Shown: positions 52,151-61,104 of the stretch, in pieces | Layout of the letters: the number at the start of each line of letters is the position of its first letter | Position numbering within the stretch: the stretch's first letter is position 1 | Assembly (NCBI RefSeq): GCF_900105385.1 | Contig: NZ_LT629772.1 | Span: 930,001-994,000 of the forward strand | Reading direction: 5' to 3' | DNA: 64,000 nucleotides | Source: Microlunatus soli | GTDB lineage: Bacteria; Actinomycetota; Actinomycetes; Propionibacteriales; Propionibacteriaceae | The notes under the pieces: model-generated | Told to the model about the DNA's origin: nothing | Databases searched by the model: none | The model's input: the letters and a program-made list of their open reading frames with translations, nothing else | Program-made: the position numbers and the translations under genes

Positions 52151-53361
52151 CTCGGGTCTCCTTCTGGTGCGGTGGGTGTGGGGGAACTCTTCGTCCAGTG
52201 CTCGGCGAGCAGCCGATAGGACTGCACCCGGTCGGCGTGCCGGTGGGTGATGGTGGTGATGATCAACTCGTCGGCCCCGGTCGCCTCGGCGAGTTGCTCC
52301 AGCCGAGCGGTCACGGTCTCGGCCGATCCGACGAACTGGGTCAGCGTCCGGTCGGCGACCAGTGCCCGATCGGCGTCGGACCATTCCAGCCGGTCGGCCT
52401 CCTCCGGCGACGGGAACCTGATCGCTCCCTGGCCGGATCTGATGCTGCGCACCCAGGGTGCGTATCCGGCGGCCAGCCGGCGTGCCGACTCGTCGTCCTC
52501 GGCGACCACCACGTCGGCCGAGATCGCCACATAGGGTTCGGCGAGGCGTTCGGAGGGTTTGAACGCCGACCGGTAGGCGTCAACCGCCTCCAGGACCCGT
52601 TCGGGGGCGACGTGGTAGTTGGCGGCGAACGGCAGCCCGCGGGTGCCGGCCAGGTGTGCGCTCTCGCCCCCGCTGCTGCCCAGCACCCACACCTCGAAGC
52701 CTGCCCCCTCGCCGGGAACGGCGTGCAACGCGACACCGTCGTCGTCGGCATACTCGCCGGCGACCAGACTCAGCAGATCACCGACCTGGTCGGTGTATTC
52801 CTGACCGACCTCGAGGCTGCCCAGCAGCTTGGCCTGAGCGATGAAGCGCGGCGACCGTCCGATCCTGCCGAGCAGGCCCTTCGGCCCTTTGGGAAGCAGG
52901 AGACCGTTCTCCGCGGTCGGCACCGGCTCATGATCATCGGTGTTCAGCTGGTCATCGGCCGGCGCCTGATCATCGGTCTTCGGGGGCGGCCCCGGTGCGC
53001 GATGCGCCGAACGACCGAGCCCGAGATCGATCCGCCCCGGATACAGCGCGTCGATCAGGCCGAACTGTTCGACGATGCCCAGCGCGGAGTAGTTGCCGGC
53101 CAGCACCGCACCCGACCCGACCCGGATGCTCGACGTGTTGGCCGCGATCAGCGCAATCGCCACCGCGGGCGCCGAACCGGCCACCCCGGGGTTGAGGTGA
53201 TGCTCGGCGATCCAGAAACGCCGATAGCCGAACTCCTCGGTCCGGCGGGCAAGATCAACCGCGTTGCCGACCGCCTCGCCGACGTGTTGTCCGCTGGTCA
53301 CCGGGATCAGGTCCAGCACCGACAGCGGCACCCGCCGGTCGGGGTTCACGTCCTTGGTCAT
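52147..53361 (-). CDS. LLM-class flavin-dependent monooxygenase with hydrophilic insert
   Basis: A 404-residue luciferase-like protein. Motifs are LSVLDLIPVTSGQHVGEAV, FWIAEHHLNPGVAGSAP, VGSGAVLAGNYSALGIVEQ and WVLGSSGGESAHLAG. Residues about 122-152 (KTDDQAPADDQ followed by LNTDDHEP) are an acidic insert encoded by imperfect repeats, placed after the conserved DLGLGRS loop. It overlaps genes at both ends. Confidence 0.9.
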   Translation of the reverse strand: MTKDVNPDRRVPLSVLDLIPVTSGQHVGEAVGNAVDLARRTEEFGYRRFWIAEHHLNPGVAGSAPAVAIALIAANTSSIRVGSGAVLAGNYSALGIVEQFGLIDALYPGRIDLGLGRSAHRAPGPPPKTDDQAPADDQLNTDDHEPVPTAENGLLLPKGPKGLLGRIGRSPRFIAQAKLLGSLEVGQEYTDQVGDLLSLVAGEYADDDGVALHAVPGEGAGFEVWVLGSSGGESAHLAGTRGLPFAANYHVAPERVLEAVDAYRSAFKPSERLAEPYVAISADVVVAEDDESARRLAAGYAPWVRSIRSGQGAIRFPSPEEADRLEWSDADRALVADRTLTQFVGSAETVTARLEQLAEATGADELIITTITHRHADRVQSYRLLAEHWTKSSPTPTAPEGDPR

Positions 53362-55058
53362 GATCGTCCTTCCATCGCGGGCTGCCGACCGGGAATCGCG
53401 TCCAGCAGATCCCGGGTGTAGTCACTGTCCGGTTGTTCGAAGATGGCGTCGGTTGGACCGGACTCGATCAGTCGGCCGGCCCGCATCACGCCGACCCGAT
53501 GGGCGATCTGCCGGATCACCGCCAGGTCGTGGGAGATGAACAGGTAGCTCAGCCCCAGGTCGTCCTGCAGCGACACCAGCAACTCCAGGATCTTGGCCTG
53601 GACCGAGACGTCGAGCGCCGACACCGGCTCGTCCAAGATCACCAGCTCCGGCTGCAACGCCAGCGCACGGGCGATCGCCACCCGCTGCCGCATCCCGCCG
53701 GACAGCTCCGCCGGGCGTCGCCGGAGCACCGAGGACGGCAGCGCGACCCGGTCGACCAGCTCGGTGACCCGGCGCCGCCGTGCGACCGGGTCGGGCCGGT
53801 GCCGGTCTGCGTCCCGGAATGCCGACAACGGCTCGGCGATGATCGCCTCGATCGTCAACCGAGGATCCAACGAGGCGTACGGATTCTGGTAGACCACCTG
53901 GAATCGGCGGCGGAGCCGACGTAACGCCTCGCCGTCGGTCCGGGTGACATCGGCTCCGTCCAAGATCACCGATCCGCTGTCCGGATCGATCAAGCGGGCG
54001 GCCAGCCGCGCCGTCGTCGACTTCCCCGAACCGGATTCGCCGACCAGCCCGTAGGTCTCGGCGCGGCCGATCGTGAAGCCGACATCGTCGACCGCTCGGA
54101 ACGGTGCGTGGACACCGGGCAACTGGTACTCCTTGACGAGCCCCTCGACGGCCAACAACGGTTGCGCCGGATCGGGGGCGGTCGGCGGTTGAACGGGGCG
54201 TTCGGTGATCAGCGGCACGGAGCTGAGACTCGGCGCGGCGGCCAGCAGGGCCTGGGTGTAGGGATGTTCGGCCCGATGCAGGATGTCGTCCGCGCTGCCC
54301 TGCTCGACGACCCGGCCGGACTTCATCACCACGATCCGGTCCGCACGTTCCGCGGCCACGCCGAGATCATGGGTGATCAGCAGGACGCCGGTGCCGGATC
54401 CCAGCGTGAGCTCGGTGATCCGGTCCAGGATGCGCCGCTGGACGGTGACATCGAGAGCGCTGGTCGGCTCGTCGGCGATCAGCAGTTCCGGTCCGGCGAT
54501 CATGGCCTGTGCGATCAGCGCTCGTTGTCGCATCCCGCCGGACAATTGATGGGGATACTGGCCGGCGCGGACCGTCGGCTGATCGAGCCCGGCTTCCGCC
54601 AGGGCGTCGATCGCGCGGTGGCGTGCCTCCCGCTTGGTGGCGATCTTGTGCACCAGCAGGACTTCGGCGACCTGATCACCGATCCGCTTCACCGGATTCA
54701 GCGCCACCATCGGATCCTGCGGGACGAAGCCGATCAGCCGACCACGTACCGAGCGACGGCGCCGTTCGGAGAGTCCGAGCAGGTCGTGAGCTCTGCCGCC
54801 TGCGGTCAGCACCGCCCGACCGGCATCGATCGCGGCGGTACGCGGCAGTAGTCCGATCAGGGCGTGCGCGGTGGTCGACTTGCCCGAACCGGACTCCCCT
54901 ACCACTGCGACGATCTCGCCCCGTCCGATCGTCAGACCCACGTCCCGGACGGCCAGGGTCCGTTGTCTGCCGCCGAATCCGCCGGCGGTGCGGTAGCCGA
55001 CCGTCAGCTGGTCCACGGTCAGCAACTCGGTTGTCCGGTCCCGTGTCTGTCGAGTCAT
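53358..55058 (-). CDS. Dipeptide/nickel-type ABC transporter, fused double ATPase
   Basis: A 566-residue protein with two complete ABC domains in one chain (equivalent to DppD plus DppF). Domain 1 has Walker A GESGSGKSTTAH and signature LSGGMRQRALIAQ; domain 2 has Walker A GESGSGKSTTAR and signature LSGGMRQRVAIAR. Walker B motifs are LLIADEPTSALD and LVILDEPVSALD. It should power the importer formed by the two permeases upstream. It overlaps both neighbours. Confidence 0.95.
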   Translation of the reverse strand: MTRQTRDRTTELLTVDQLTVGYRTAGGFGGRQRTLAVRDVGLTIGRGEIVAVVGESGSGKSTTAHALIGLLPRTAAIDAGRAVLTAGGRAHDLLGLSERRRRSVRGRLIGFVPQDPMVALNPVKRIGDQVAEVLLVHKIATKREARHRAIDALAEAGLDQPTVRAGQYPHQLSGGMRQRALIAQAMIAGPELLIADEPTSALDVTVQRRILDRITELTLGSGTGVLLITHDLGVAAERADRIVVMKSGRVVEQGSADDILHRAEHPYTQALLAAAPSLSSVPLITERPVQPPTAPDPAQPLLAVEGLVKEYQLPGVHAPFRAVDDVGFTIGRAETYGLVGESGSGKSTTARLAARLIDPDSGSVILDGADVTRTDGEALRRLRRRFQVVYQNPYASLDPRLTIEAIIAEPLSAFRDADRHRPDPVARRRRVTELVDRVALPSSVLRRRPAELSGGMRQRVAIARALALQPELVILDEPVSALDVSVQAKILELLVSLQDDLGLSYLFISHDLAVIRQIAHRVGVMRAGRLIESGPTDAIFEQPDSDYTRDLLDAIPGRQPAMEGRS

Positions 55059-55948
55059 CGGTTTCCCCGTTCGAGCTCGCGGGCGATCCGGTTGGCGGCG
55101 AGGACGGTCAGCACGACGACCAGCCCGGGCATCGTGGTCAGCCACCAGCCGGTGTCCAGGAAGTCCCTCCCGGCCGCGACCAGCGAGCCCCACTCCGGGG
55201 TCGGCGGCTTGGCGCCGTAGCCGAGGAAGGACAATGCGGAGACCGCCAGCATCGCGGTGCCGAAGTCGAGCGCCGCCAGGACCAGCACCGGCGGCAGCGC
55301 ATTGGGCAGGACGTGCCGCAGCAGCACCCGATAGCGCCGGACGCCGAGCGAGCTCGCCGCCTCGACGTAGTCGCTGACCTTGATCTTGATCACTTCCGAA
55401 CGCATCACCCGTGAGCAACTGGCGACGCTGGCGAAACCGACCGCGATCGCAACGTTGATCGTCCCGAAGCCGAGCACGATGATCAGCGCCAGCGACAACA
55501 ACAGACCGGGGATCGCCATGATCACGTCGACCAGTCGCATCGCGATCACGTCCACCCAGCCGCCGATCGCTCCGGCCACCAGGCCGACCAGGCTGCCCAG
55601 GCAGACCCCGACCGCGACGGCGATCACCGCCGACAGCAGGGACAGTCCCGACCCGTGCACGACGCGGCTGAACAGGTCCCGGCCGATCTGGTCGGTCCCG
55701 AACCAGTGCTGCGCCGACGGCGGCTGCAGCAACGCCCGCTGATCGGCTGCGTACGGGTCGTGGCCGGTGAAGACGGCCGGCACGACGGCAGCCAGCAGGG
55801 CCACCAGCAGCCACAGCACCGACAACACCAGGCCCGGGCGCGCGGCCCGGAGCAGCCGACGAGCCGGACCGAGGCTGCTGACGGGTGTCCGATCAAGATC
55901 ATCGACATCGACCGGCTCGGAACGCCGATCGACCAGAACAGCGGTCAT
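55055..55948 (-). CDS. ABC transporter permease (DppC/OppC-like)
   Basis: A 297-residue permease with about six membrane segments. The oligopeptide permease features include HWFGTDQIGRDLFSRVVHG near the N-terminus and the EAA-loop type DYVEAASSLGVRRYRVLLRH, which contacts the ATPase. ATGA overlaps with the ATPase gene downstream and with DppB-like upstream. Confidence 0.93.
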   Translation of the reverse strand: MTAVLVDRRSEPVDVDDLDRTPVSSLGPARRLLRAARPGLVLSVLWLLVALLAAVVPAVFTGHDPYAADQRALLQPPSAQHWFGTDQIGRDLFSRVVHGSGLSLLSAVIAVAVGVCLGSLVGLVAGAIGGWVDVIAMRLVDVIMAIPGLLLSLALIIVLGFGTINVAIAVGFASVASCSRVMRSEVIKIKVSDYVEAASSLGVRRYRVLLRHVLPNALPPVLVLAALDFGTAMLAVSALSFLGYGAKPPTPEWGSLVAAGRDFLDTGWWLTTMPGLVVVLTVLAANRIARELERGNR

Positions 55949-56949
55949 CGGGTCTCACCCGCCGGCAGCGGTGTCCTCTCGACGGCAGCTCGACGAGGCC
56001 GGGCGCCGGATCGGGTGGACCGACCGACGCGCGGGTCGAGCAGCGGATAGATCAGGTCGACCAGCAGCGTGCAGAGCACCACCACGGCCGCGCCGAACAC
56101 CACGATCCCGAGCACCAGCGGGATGTCCTGGGTGCTGACCGCCGTTGCGGTCAGTTGCCCCAGACCGGTGCGGGAGAAGACGGTCTCGGTGACCACCGCC
56201 CCGCCGAGGAAGTTGCCGACCAGGACTCCGGTGATCGTCAACGTCGGCAGTGCCGCATTGCGTGCCGCGTGCCGCAGATGCACCCGGGCCCGGCCCGCGC
56301 CCTTGGCCACAGCGGTGTCGATGTAGGCCTGGTCCTCCTGCGCCCGCAGGCCGCGACCGAACACCTGGGCGATCACGGCCGTGCCGAGGATCGACAGCGT
56401 CACCGAGGGCAGGATCAGACTGGCGAACCCGTCGTTGCCGAAGGCCGGCAGCAGTCCCAGTCGGAACGAGAAGAGTTGCAGCAACAGCAGTGCGGCCCAG
56501 AAGCTGGGCACGCTGACGCCGAGTGGTGGCAGCGCGAGCATCGCCTGCCGCAGCCAGCCGACCCGGACGGCGGTCGCCAGCAGCGCCCAGCCACCGCCGA
56601 CGATGATCGACAGCGCGATCCCGAGGCCGGCGATCTGGGCGGTCGCCGGAACAGCGGCCGCGATCGCGGCCGAGACCGATCCGGTCCGCGGCGACGTTCC
56701 CAGGTCACCGGTCAGCAGCGCACCCAGGTGCTGCAGATACTGGACGACGACCGGTTGATCGAATCCGTAGCGGGCCCGGAGCTCGGCAATCTGCTCCGGT
56801 GATGCGGTGCTGTTGGCCGGATCGCCGCCGGAGGCGATCAGCGCCGCCGGATCACCGGGCAGCGCGTACAAGATCACGAACGCGACCGTGTACGCCGCCC
56901 ACAACACGATCACCGCCTGCAGCAGCCGGCCCAGCAGATAGCGGATCAT
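55945..56949 (-). CDS. ABC transporter permease (DppB/OppB-like)
   Basis: A 334-residue permease. It starts MIRYLLGRLLQAVIVLWA, typical of OppB, and its EAA-like loop is QAYIDTAVAKGAGRARVHLRH. The C-terminal LVDLIYPLLDPRV is the usual end. It begins two bases after the substrate-binding protein gene. Confidence 0.93.
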   Translation of the reverse strand: MIRYLLGRLLQAVIVLWAAYTVAFVILYALPGDPAALIASGGDPANSTASPEQIAELRARYGFDQPVVVQYLQHLGALLTGDLGTSPRTGSVSAAIAAAVPATAQIAGLGIALSIIVGGGWALLATAVRVGWLRQAMLALPPLGVSVPSFWAALLLLQLFSFRLGLLPAFGNDGFASLILPSVTLSILGTAVIAQVFGRGLRAQEDQAYIDTAVAKGAGRARVHLRHAARNAALPTLTITGVLVGNFLGGAVVTETVFSRTGLGQLTATAVSTQDIPLVLGIVVFGAAVVVLCTLLVDLIYPLLDPRVGRSTRSGARPRRAAVERTPLPAGETR

Positions 56950-56951
56950 CC

Positions 56952-58550
56952 CTACCCCTCCGTTGCTTTCGCGTCGTGGAACTGCAGCCGGGAGTAGGAG
57001 TCGAAGCGGATCCCGGTGGCGTGCTGACCGAGGCCGAGCACGGTGGTCAACTCGAACACCGGGATGCCGTAGGCCTGCTGCACGATGATCTTCTGCGCCT
57101 GCGCCGCGTAGCCGGAGCGCCTGCGCTGATCGATCGTCTCCTGCTGCGCCGTGAGGCTCTTGATCAACTTCGGATCGGTGATCCCGTAGGCCGCGTTGCC
57201 GTTCTGCCAGTACACGTTGCGCAGGATGTCGGGGTCGGGTCGGGTGCTGTTGCCCCAGGACAGGTCGAAGTCGCCGGTCTTCAGTTTCGCCTGCAGCTCC
57301 CCGATCGGTGTGGAGTTCAGATCGAGTTCGATGCCGACCGCCTTGGCCTGTTGCTGGATCAGTTCCAGAGCTGCTTGGTTGGGGTTGAAGTTGGTCGACC
57401 AGTAGCTCTTCAGCTGCAGCCGCTTCCCGGCCTTGGTCCGGATCCCGTCGGGTCCGACCTTCCAGCCGGCACGATCCAGCAGCTTCCTGCCGGCGGCCTG
57501 ATCAACGGTCAGCTCGGACGACAGATCGGTCCAGCCCGGAGTCGTCCTGGCCAACGTGCTGGTCGCCGGGTGGTAGCTCGGGCTCAGGACGGCCTTGACC
57601 ACGGCCTGTCGATCGATCGCCTTGCTCAGCGCCTGTCGGACTGCGGTATCCCGGCCGATCGCGCTCTTCTCGTTGGCCACCAGGGAGAACACCTGCCCCG
57701 GGTTCGGCCGGGACTGCAGGGTGAACCCGGACGATTTCAGCCCGGCTTCGTCCTGCGGCGGCACGCCGCCGATGGCGTCGACCTGGCCAGACTTCAACGC
57801 CCCGGTCCGCACCCCCGACTCCGGGATCACCTTGAAGATCAACTTTGCACTGAGGGCGGCACCCTTGTTGTCCCACAGCGAGGAGCCCCAGCGGTAGTCG
57901 TTCCGCCGGTTCTCCACCACCTCGGTGTTCTTGGTGTAATGGTCGAGCGTGTACGGCCCGGTGCCGACCAGGTGGCCAGCGCAGCGGTCCGCCGGTGGTG
58001 TCTTCAGCGACGACGGCGCCAGCATGCCGAGGAAGTGGCTCGCGGTGGCCTGCAGGAACTGGGCGTTCGGTTCACTGAACTCGACTCGCGCCACCCGGTC
58101 GCTGACCACCACGGTGCGCTGGTAGCCCGCAAGGAACTGCAGCGACTGCGGCTGCTCGGCGCCGTTGCGGACGATCTCGTCGAAGTTCTGCTTCACCGAC
58201 GTCGCGTCGAAGGCCGTGCCGTCGGAGAAGGTGACCCCGTCACGCAGCGTGAAGGTGAACCGGGTGGCTGCGGAGTTCACGGCGTACTTGGTGGCGAGCC
58301 AACCGACGATCCTGCCGGTCTCCGGATCCTGATCGGTCAGCGAGTCGACCAGCTGTCGTGCCGGGTAGGCGCCGTCGTTGTTGCCGGCGACCCGTGGATT
58401 GATGCAGCTGGGATCGGAGGCCAGGGCGAAGCTGAAGTCGCTCTTCGTGGTCGGCTCGTCACCCGGTGCTGCTCCATTGCCGCCGCAGCCGACGACCAGC
58501 AGTGCCGCCACTGCGGTGCCGATCACGCCGCCGATCCGTTTGGTGATCAT
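56952..58550 (-). CDS. ABC transporter substrate-binding lipoprotein (SBP_bac_5)
   Basis: A 532-residue extracytoplasmic solute-binding protein. The lipoprotein signal ends AALLVVGCGGNG (Cys22). Family markers are FTFTLRDGVTFSDGTAFDA, GTGPYTLDHYTKNTEVVE and VRQALSKAIDRQAVVKAVLS. The ligand could be a peptide, an aminopolycarboxylate-like chelator or an organosulfur compound. ATGA overlap with the monooxygenase gene. Confidence 0.92.
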   Translation of the reverse strand: MITKRIGGVIGTAVAALLVVGCGGNGAAPGDEPTTKSDFSFALASDPSCINPRVAGNNDGAYPARQLVDSLTDQDPETGRIVGWLATKYAVNSAATRFTFTLRDGVTFSDGTAFDATSVKQNFDEIVRNGAEQPQSLQFLAGYQRTVVVSDRVARVEFSEPNAQFLQATASHFLGMLAPSSLKTPPADRCAGHLVGTGPYTLDHYTKNTEVVENRRNDYRWGSSLWDNKGAALSAKLIFKVIPESGVRTGALKSGQVDAIGGVPPQDEAGLKSSGFTLQSRPNPGQVFSLVANEKSAIGRDTAVRQALSKAIDRQAVVKAVLSPSYHPATSTLARTTPGWTDLSSELTVDQAAGRKLLDRAGWKVGPDGIRTKAGKRLQLKSYWSTNFNPNQAALELIQQQAKAVGIELDLNSTPIGELQAKLKTGDFDLSWGNSTRPDPDILRNVYWQNGNAAYGITDPKLIKSLTAQQETIDQRRRSGYAAQAQKIIVQQAYGIPVFELTTVLGLGQHATGIRFDSYSRLQFHDAKATEG

Positions 58551-59950
58551 GATGCCGCCCGGTGCGACAACGGATCGGCGATCGGCTGCCGGCCGGCTTC
58601 CGGCAGGCCGAGATTCTCCCGCAGCGTGCCGCCCTCGTAGTCGGTGCGGTAAGCACCGAGATCCTGCAGTTCGGGGACGACGGTGTCGACGAAGCCGTCC
58701 AGCCCGGACGGAGTCAGGTGCGGCACCAGGATGAAGCCGTCGGCCTGTTCGTCGGCCACCGCATCGGCGAGCTGTCGGGCGACCTGGCGGGGTGTACCGA
58801 CGAAGGTCCGCGACGCCTGCACCTCGATCATCAGCTCGCGGATGCTGAGCCCCTTCTCCCGGGCCAGCGTCCGGTAGCGGTCGGCAAGACCATCCTCGTC
58901 GTTGCGCCGCGACTGTCCCGCCACCACCGACGGGCCGCCGCGGTCGGGATCGACCGTGGGCAGCGGGCCGTCGGGATCGAGGTCGGACAGATCCCGGTTC
59001 CAGACCTGACCGAGCAGGTTGAGTGCGGTCTGTGGCGTGATCTGCGCCCGACGGATCCGATAGTCGTTGTGCTGTGCCTCCTCCTCGGTGTCGCCGAGGG
59101 CGAAGCTGACCCCGGGGAAGATCTTCAGCTCCTCGGGCTGCCGGCCGAAGCTCGCCGCGCGCTGTTTGAAGTCGGCATAGGAGGTCCGGCGTCGTTCGGC
59201 CGTGTCGAACCAGCGTCCGAAGATGGCGTCCGCAGTTCGGGCCCCGAAGTCGCGGCCGTCGGCGGAGTCACCGGCCTGAAAGATCACCGGATGTCCCTGC
59301 ACCGGACGGGGTGTGTCGAACACCCCGCTGATGTCGAACTGCTCACTGTGGTGGCTGAACGGGCTGATCGCCCCGGGCCGGGTGAAATGATCAAGGTCGG
59401 CGACCACGGCATCGGCCTGCCAGCTGTCCCACAGCTCACGGGCGGTGCCGACGGAGTCCGCGGCCCGGACGTATCGGTCGGTGCGCGCCAGGTAGCCGCC
59501 GCGGCGGAAGTTCTCACCGGTGAAGGCGTCGGAGGAGGTCACGACGTTCCAGCCGGCACGGCCGTCGGACAGCAGGTCCAACGAGGCGAACTGCCGAGCC
59601 AACTCGTACGGCTCGTTGAAGGTGGCGTTGATCGTCCCGACCAGCCCGAGGTGCTCGGTCACCGCCGCCAGCGCCGCCAGCACCGGCAACGTGTCGGGCC
59701 GGCCGACGACATCAAGATCATGGATCTTGCCGTGCCGTTCGCGCAGCCGGAGGCCTTCGGCCAGGAAGAAGAAGTCGAACCTGCCCCGTTCCGCGCTCTG
59801 GGCGAGTTCGCGGAACGACCCGAACGCGATGTGACTGCCGGCCTGCGGGTCGGACCAGACGGTGTTGTGGTTGACGCCGGGAAAGTGTGCACCGAGCCGG
59901 ACCTGCTTGGTCGGCCGCCCGGCTTGTCGATGGTCCTGCGATTGACTCAT
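58547..59950 (-). CDS. NtaA/SnaA/DszA-type FMNH2-dependent monooxygenase
   Basis: A 467-residue LLM monooxygenase of the group that includes nitrilotriacetate, pristinamycin and dibenzothiophene-sulfone oxygenases. Signatures are LGAHFPGVNHNTVWSDPQ, ERGRFDFFFLAEGL, LSDGRAGWNVVTSSDA and PVIFQAGDSADGRDFGAR. It needs FMNH2 and O2. The ATG at 59950 has GAGGAG upstream. Substrate unknown. Confidence 0.92.
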   Translation of the reverse strand: MSQSQDHRQAGRPTKQVRLGAHFPGVNHNTVWSDPQAGSHIAFGSFRELAQSAERGRFDFFFLAEGLRLRERHGKIHDLDVVGRPDTLPVLAALAAVTEHLGLVGTINATFNEPYELARQFASLDLLSDGRAGWNVVTSSDAFTGENFRRGGYLARTDRYVRAADSVGTARELWDSWQADAVVADLDHFTRPGAISPFSHHSEQFDISGVFDTPRPVQGHPVIFQAGDSADGRDFGARTADAIFGRWFDTAERRRTSYADFKQRAASFGRQPEELKIFPGVSFALGDTEEEAQHNDYRIRRAQITPQTALNLLGQVWNRDLSDLDPDGPLPTVDPDRGGPSVVAGQSRRNDEDGLADRYRTLAREKGLSIRELMIEVQASRTFVGTPRQVARQLADAVADEQADGFILVPHLTPSGLDGFVDTVVPELQDLGAYRTDYEGGTLRENLGLPEAGRQPIADPLSHRAAS

Positions 59951-59952
59951 GA

Positions 59953-61104
59953 TCAACTCCTCACGTACCGATTGACGGGTCTGGTCAGGCCGAAGCGTCC
60001 GCGAAGCGTCAGATCCCGATCGCCGGCTCGGAACAGGCCTCGTTCCTCCAGCTGAGGGACGACGGCGTCGGCGAACAGCTCCAACCCGCCCGGCAGTACC
60101 TCGAAGTTGATCAAGGCGCCGGCGAACCCGGCGGAGCCGATCCCGGCGAGCTCCTCGACGAGCGCTCCCGGCGTGCCCTCGAATCCGATCCCGCGGGCCG
60201 TCGGGCGCTGCGCCAGGCCGTGATCAAGAACCGCGCGCTGCTCCTTGACCTGATCGGCGGTGCCCGCCAGCAGGACCTGGTAGCCGACGAGCACCGGCAG
60301 CGGCTCGCTGCGGCCGGCCTCGAGTGCCGCCGCTCGGACCCCGTCGGCCAGGGTCCGGTCGGTTTCGAGATCACCGGCAGTGACGACGGCGACGTCGGCA
60401 TGACGTCCGGCGTTGCTGGCCGCGGCCGCCGTCCGTACCACGAACACGGTCGGCGGCCGGCCCTGCGGCGGTCGCGGCGTGATCGACGGACCCTTGACCG
60501 AGAAGAACTCCCCGTCGAAGTCGACGTAGTGCAGTTTGTCCCGATCGATGAAGCGGCCGGTCGGCAGATCGCGGATCTCCGCGTCGTCCTCCCAGGAGTC
60601 GAACAGTCGCTGGACGACGTCGGCGACCTCGCCGGCCTCGGCGTCGGCCGTTTGGGGGTCGAGCAGCTCCCGTCGCCCGAAGTGCCGGTTCTGTTCCTCC
60701 GCGGTCGGGTCGGCGCTGCTGGCCGTGATCGGGGCCCAGCCGGCCCGCCCCTCACTGGTGTGGTCGAGGGTGGCCACCGCCTTGGAGATGTGGAACGGCT
60801 CGGCGTGGGTGACGGTGAATTCGGGCACCAGGCCGATGCCCCCGGTCACCGGCGCGAGTCGGCTGGCCAGCAATGCGGCGTCCAGCCGGCCACGGAAGTT
60901 GCGGTCGTCCTCGCTCTGCAACGCATAGCCGTCGGTGAAATAGGCGAAGTCGATCCCGGCCCGTTCGGCGACCCGGATCAGGTCGAGGTAGTAGCGCGCG
61001 CCGAAGGCACGGCGCGCCAGCTGCGGCCGAAGTCGCCACGCTCGGGGGTGGGTACCGAGCCCTTCGAGCGCGACACCGAGGTGCAGCGAGGTGGAGAGAG
61101 CCAT
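59953..61104 (-). CDS. LLM-class flavin-dependent monooxygenase, first gene of the operon
   Basis: A 383-residue luciferase-like protein. Features are YYLDLIRVAERAGIDFAYFTD, LVPEFTVTHAEPFHISKA, LDHTSEGRAGWAPITASS and TVFVVRTAAAASNAG. It resembles the NtaA group but is shorter. The ATG at 61104 has AAAGGA upstream. It starts the long coupled operon that runs to the barstar gene. Confidence 0.9.
   Translation of the reverse strand: MALSTSLHLGVALEGLGTHPRAWRLRPQLARRAFGARYYLDLIRVAERAGIDFAYFTDGYALQSEDDRNFRGRLDAALLASRLAPVTGGIGLVPEFTVTHAEPFHISKAVATLDHTSEGRAGWAPITASSADPTAEEQNRHFGRRELLDPQTADAEAGEVADVVQRLFDSWEDDAEIRDLPTGRFIDRDKLHYVDFDGEFFSVKGPSITPRPPQGRPPTVFVVRTAAAASNAGRHADVAVVTAGDLETDRTLADGVRAAALEAGRSEPLPVLVGYQVLLAGTADQVKEQRAVLDHGLAQRPTARGIGFEGTPGALVEELAGIGSAGFAGALINFEVLPGGLELFADAVVPQLEERGLFRAGDRDLTLRGRFGLTRPVNRYVRS

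Noticed and set aside
52922-52985. GATCA-rich stretch considered as a replication or methylation signal
   Set aside because: It is in frame inside a monooxygenase gene and explained by repeated Asp-Asp-Gln/His codons. TGATCA is common throughout the window.
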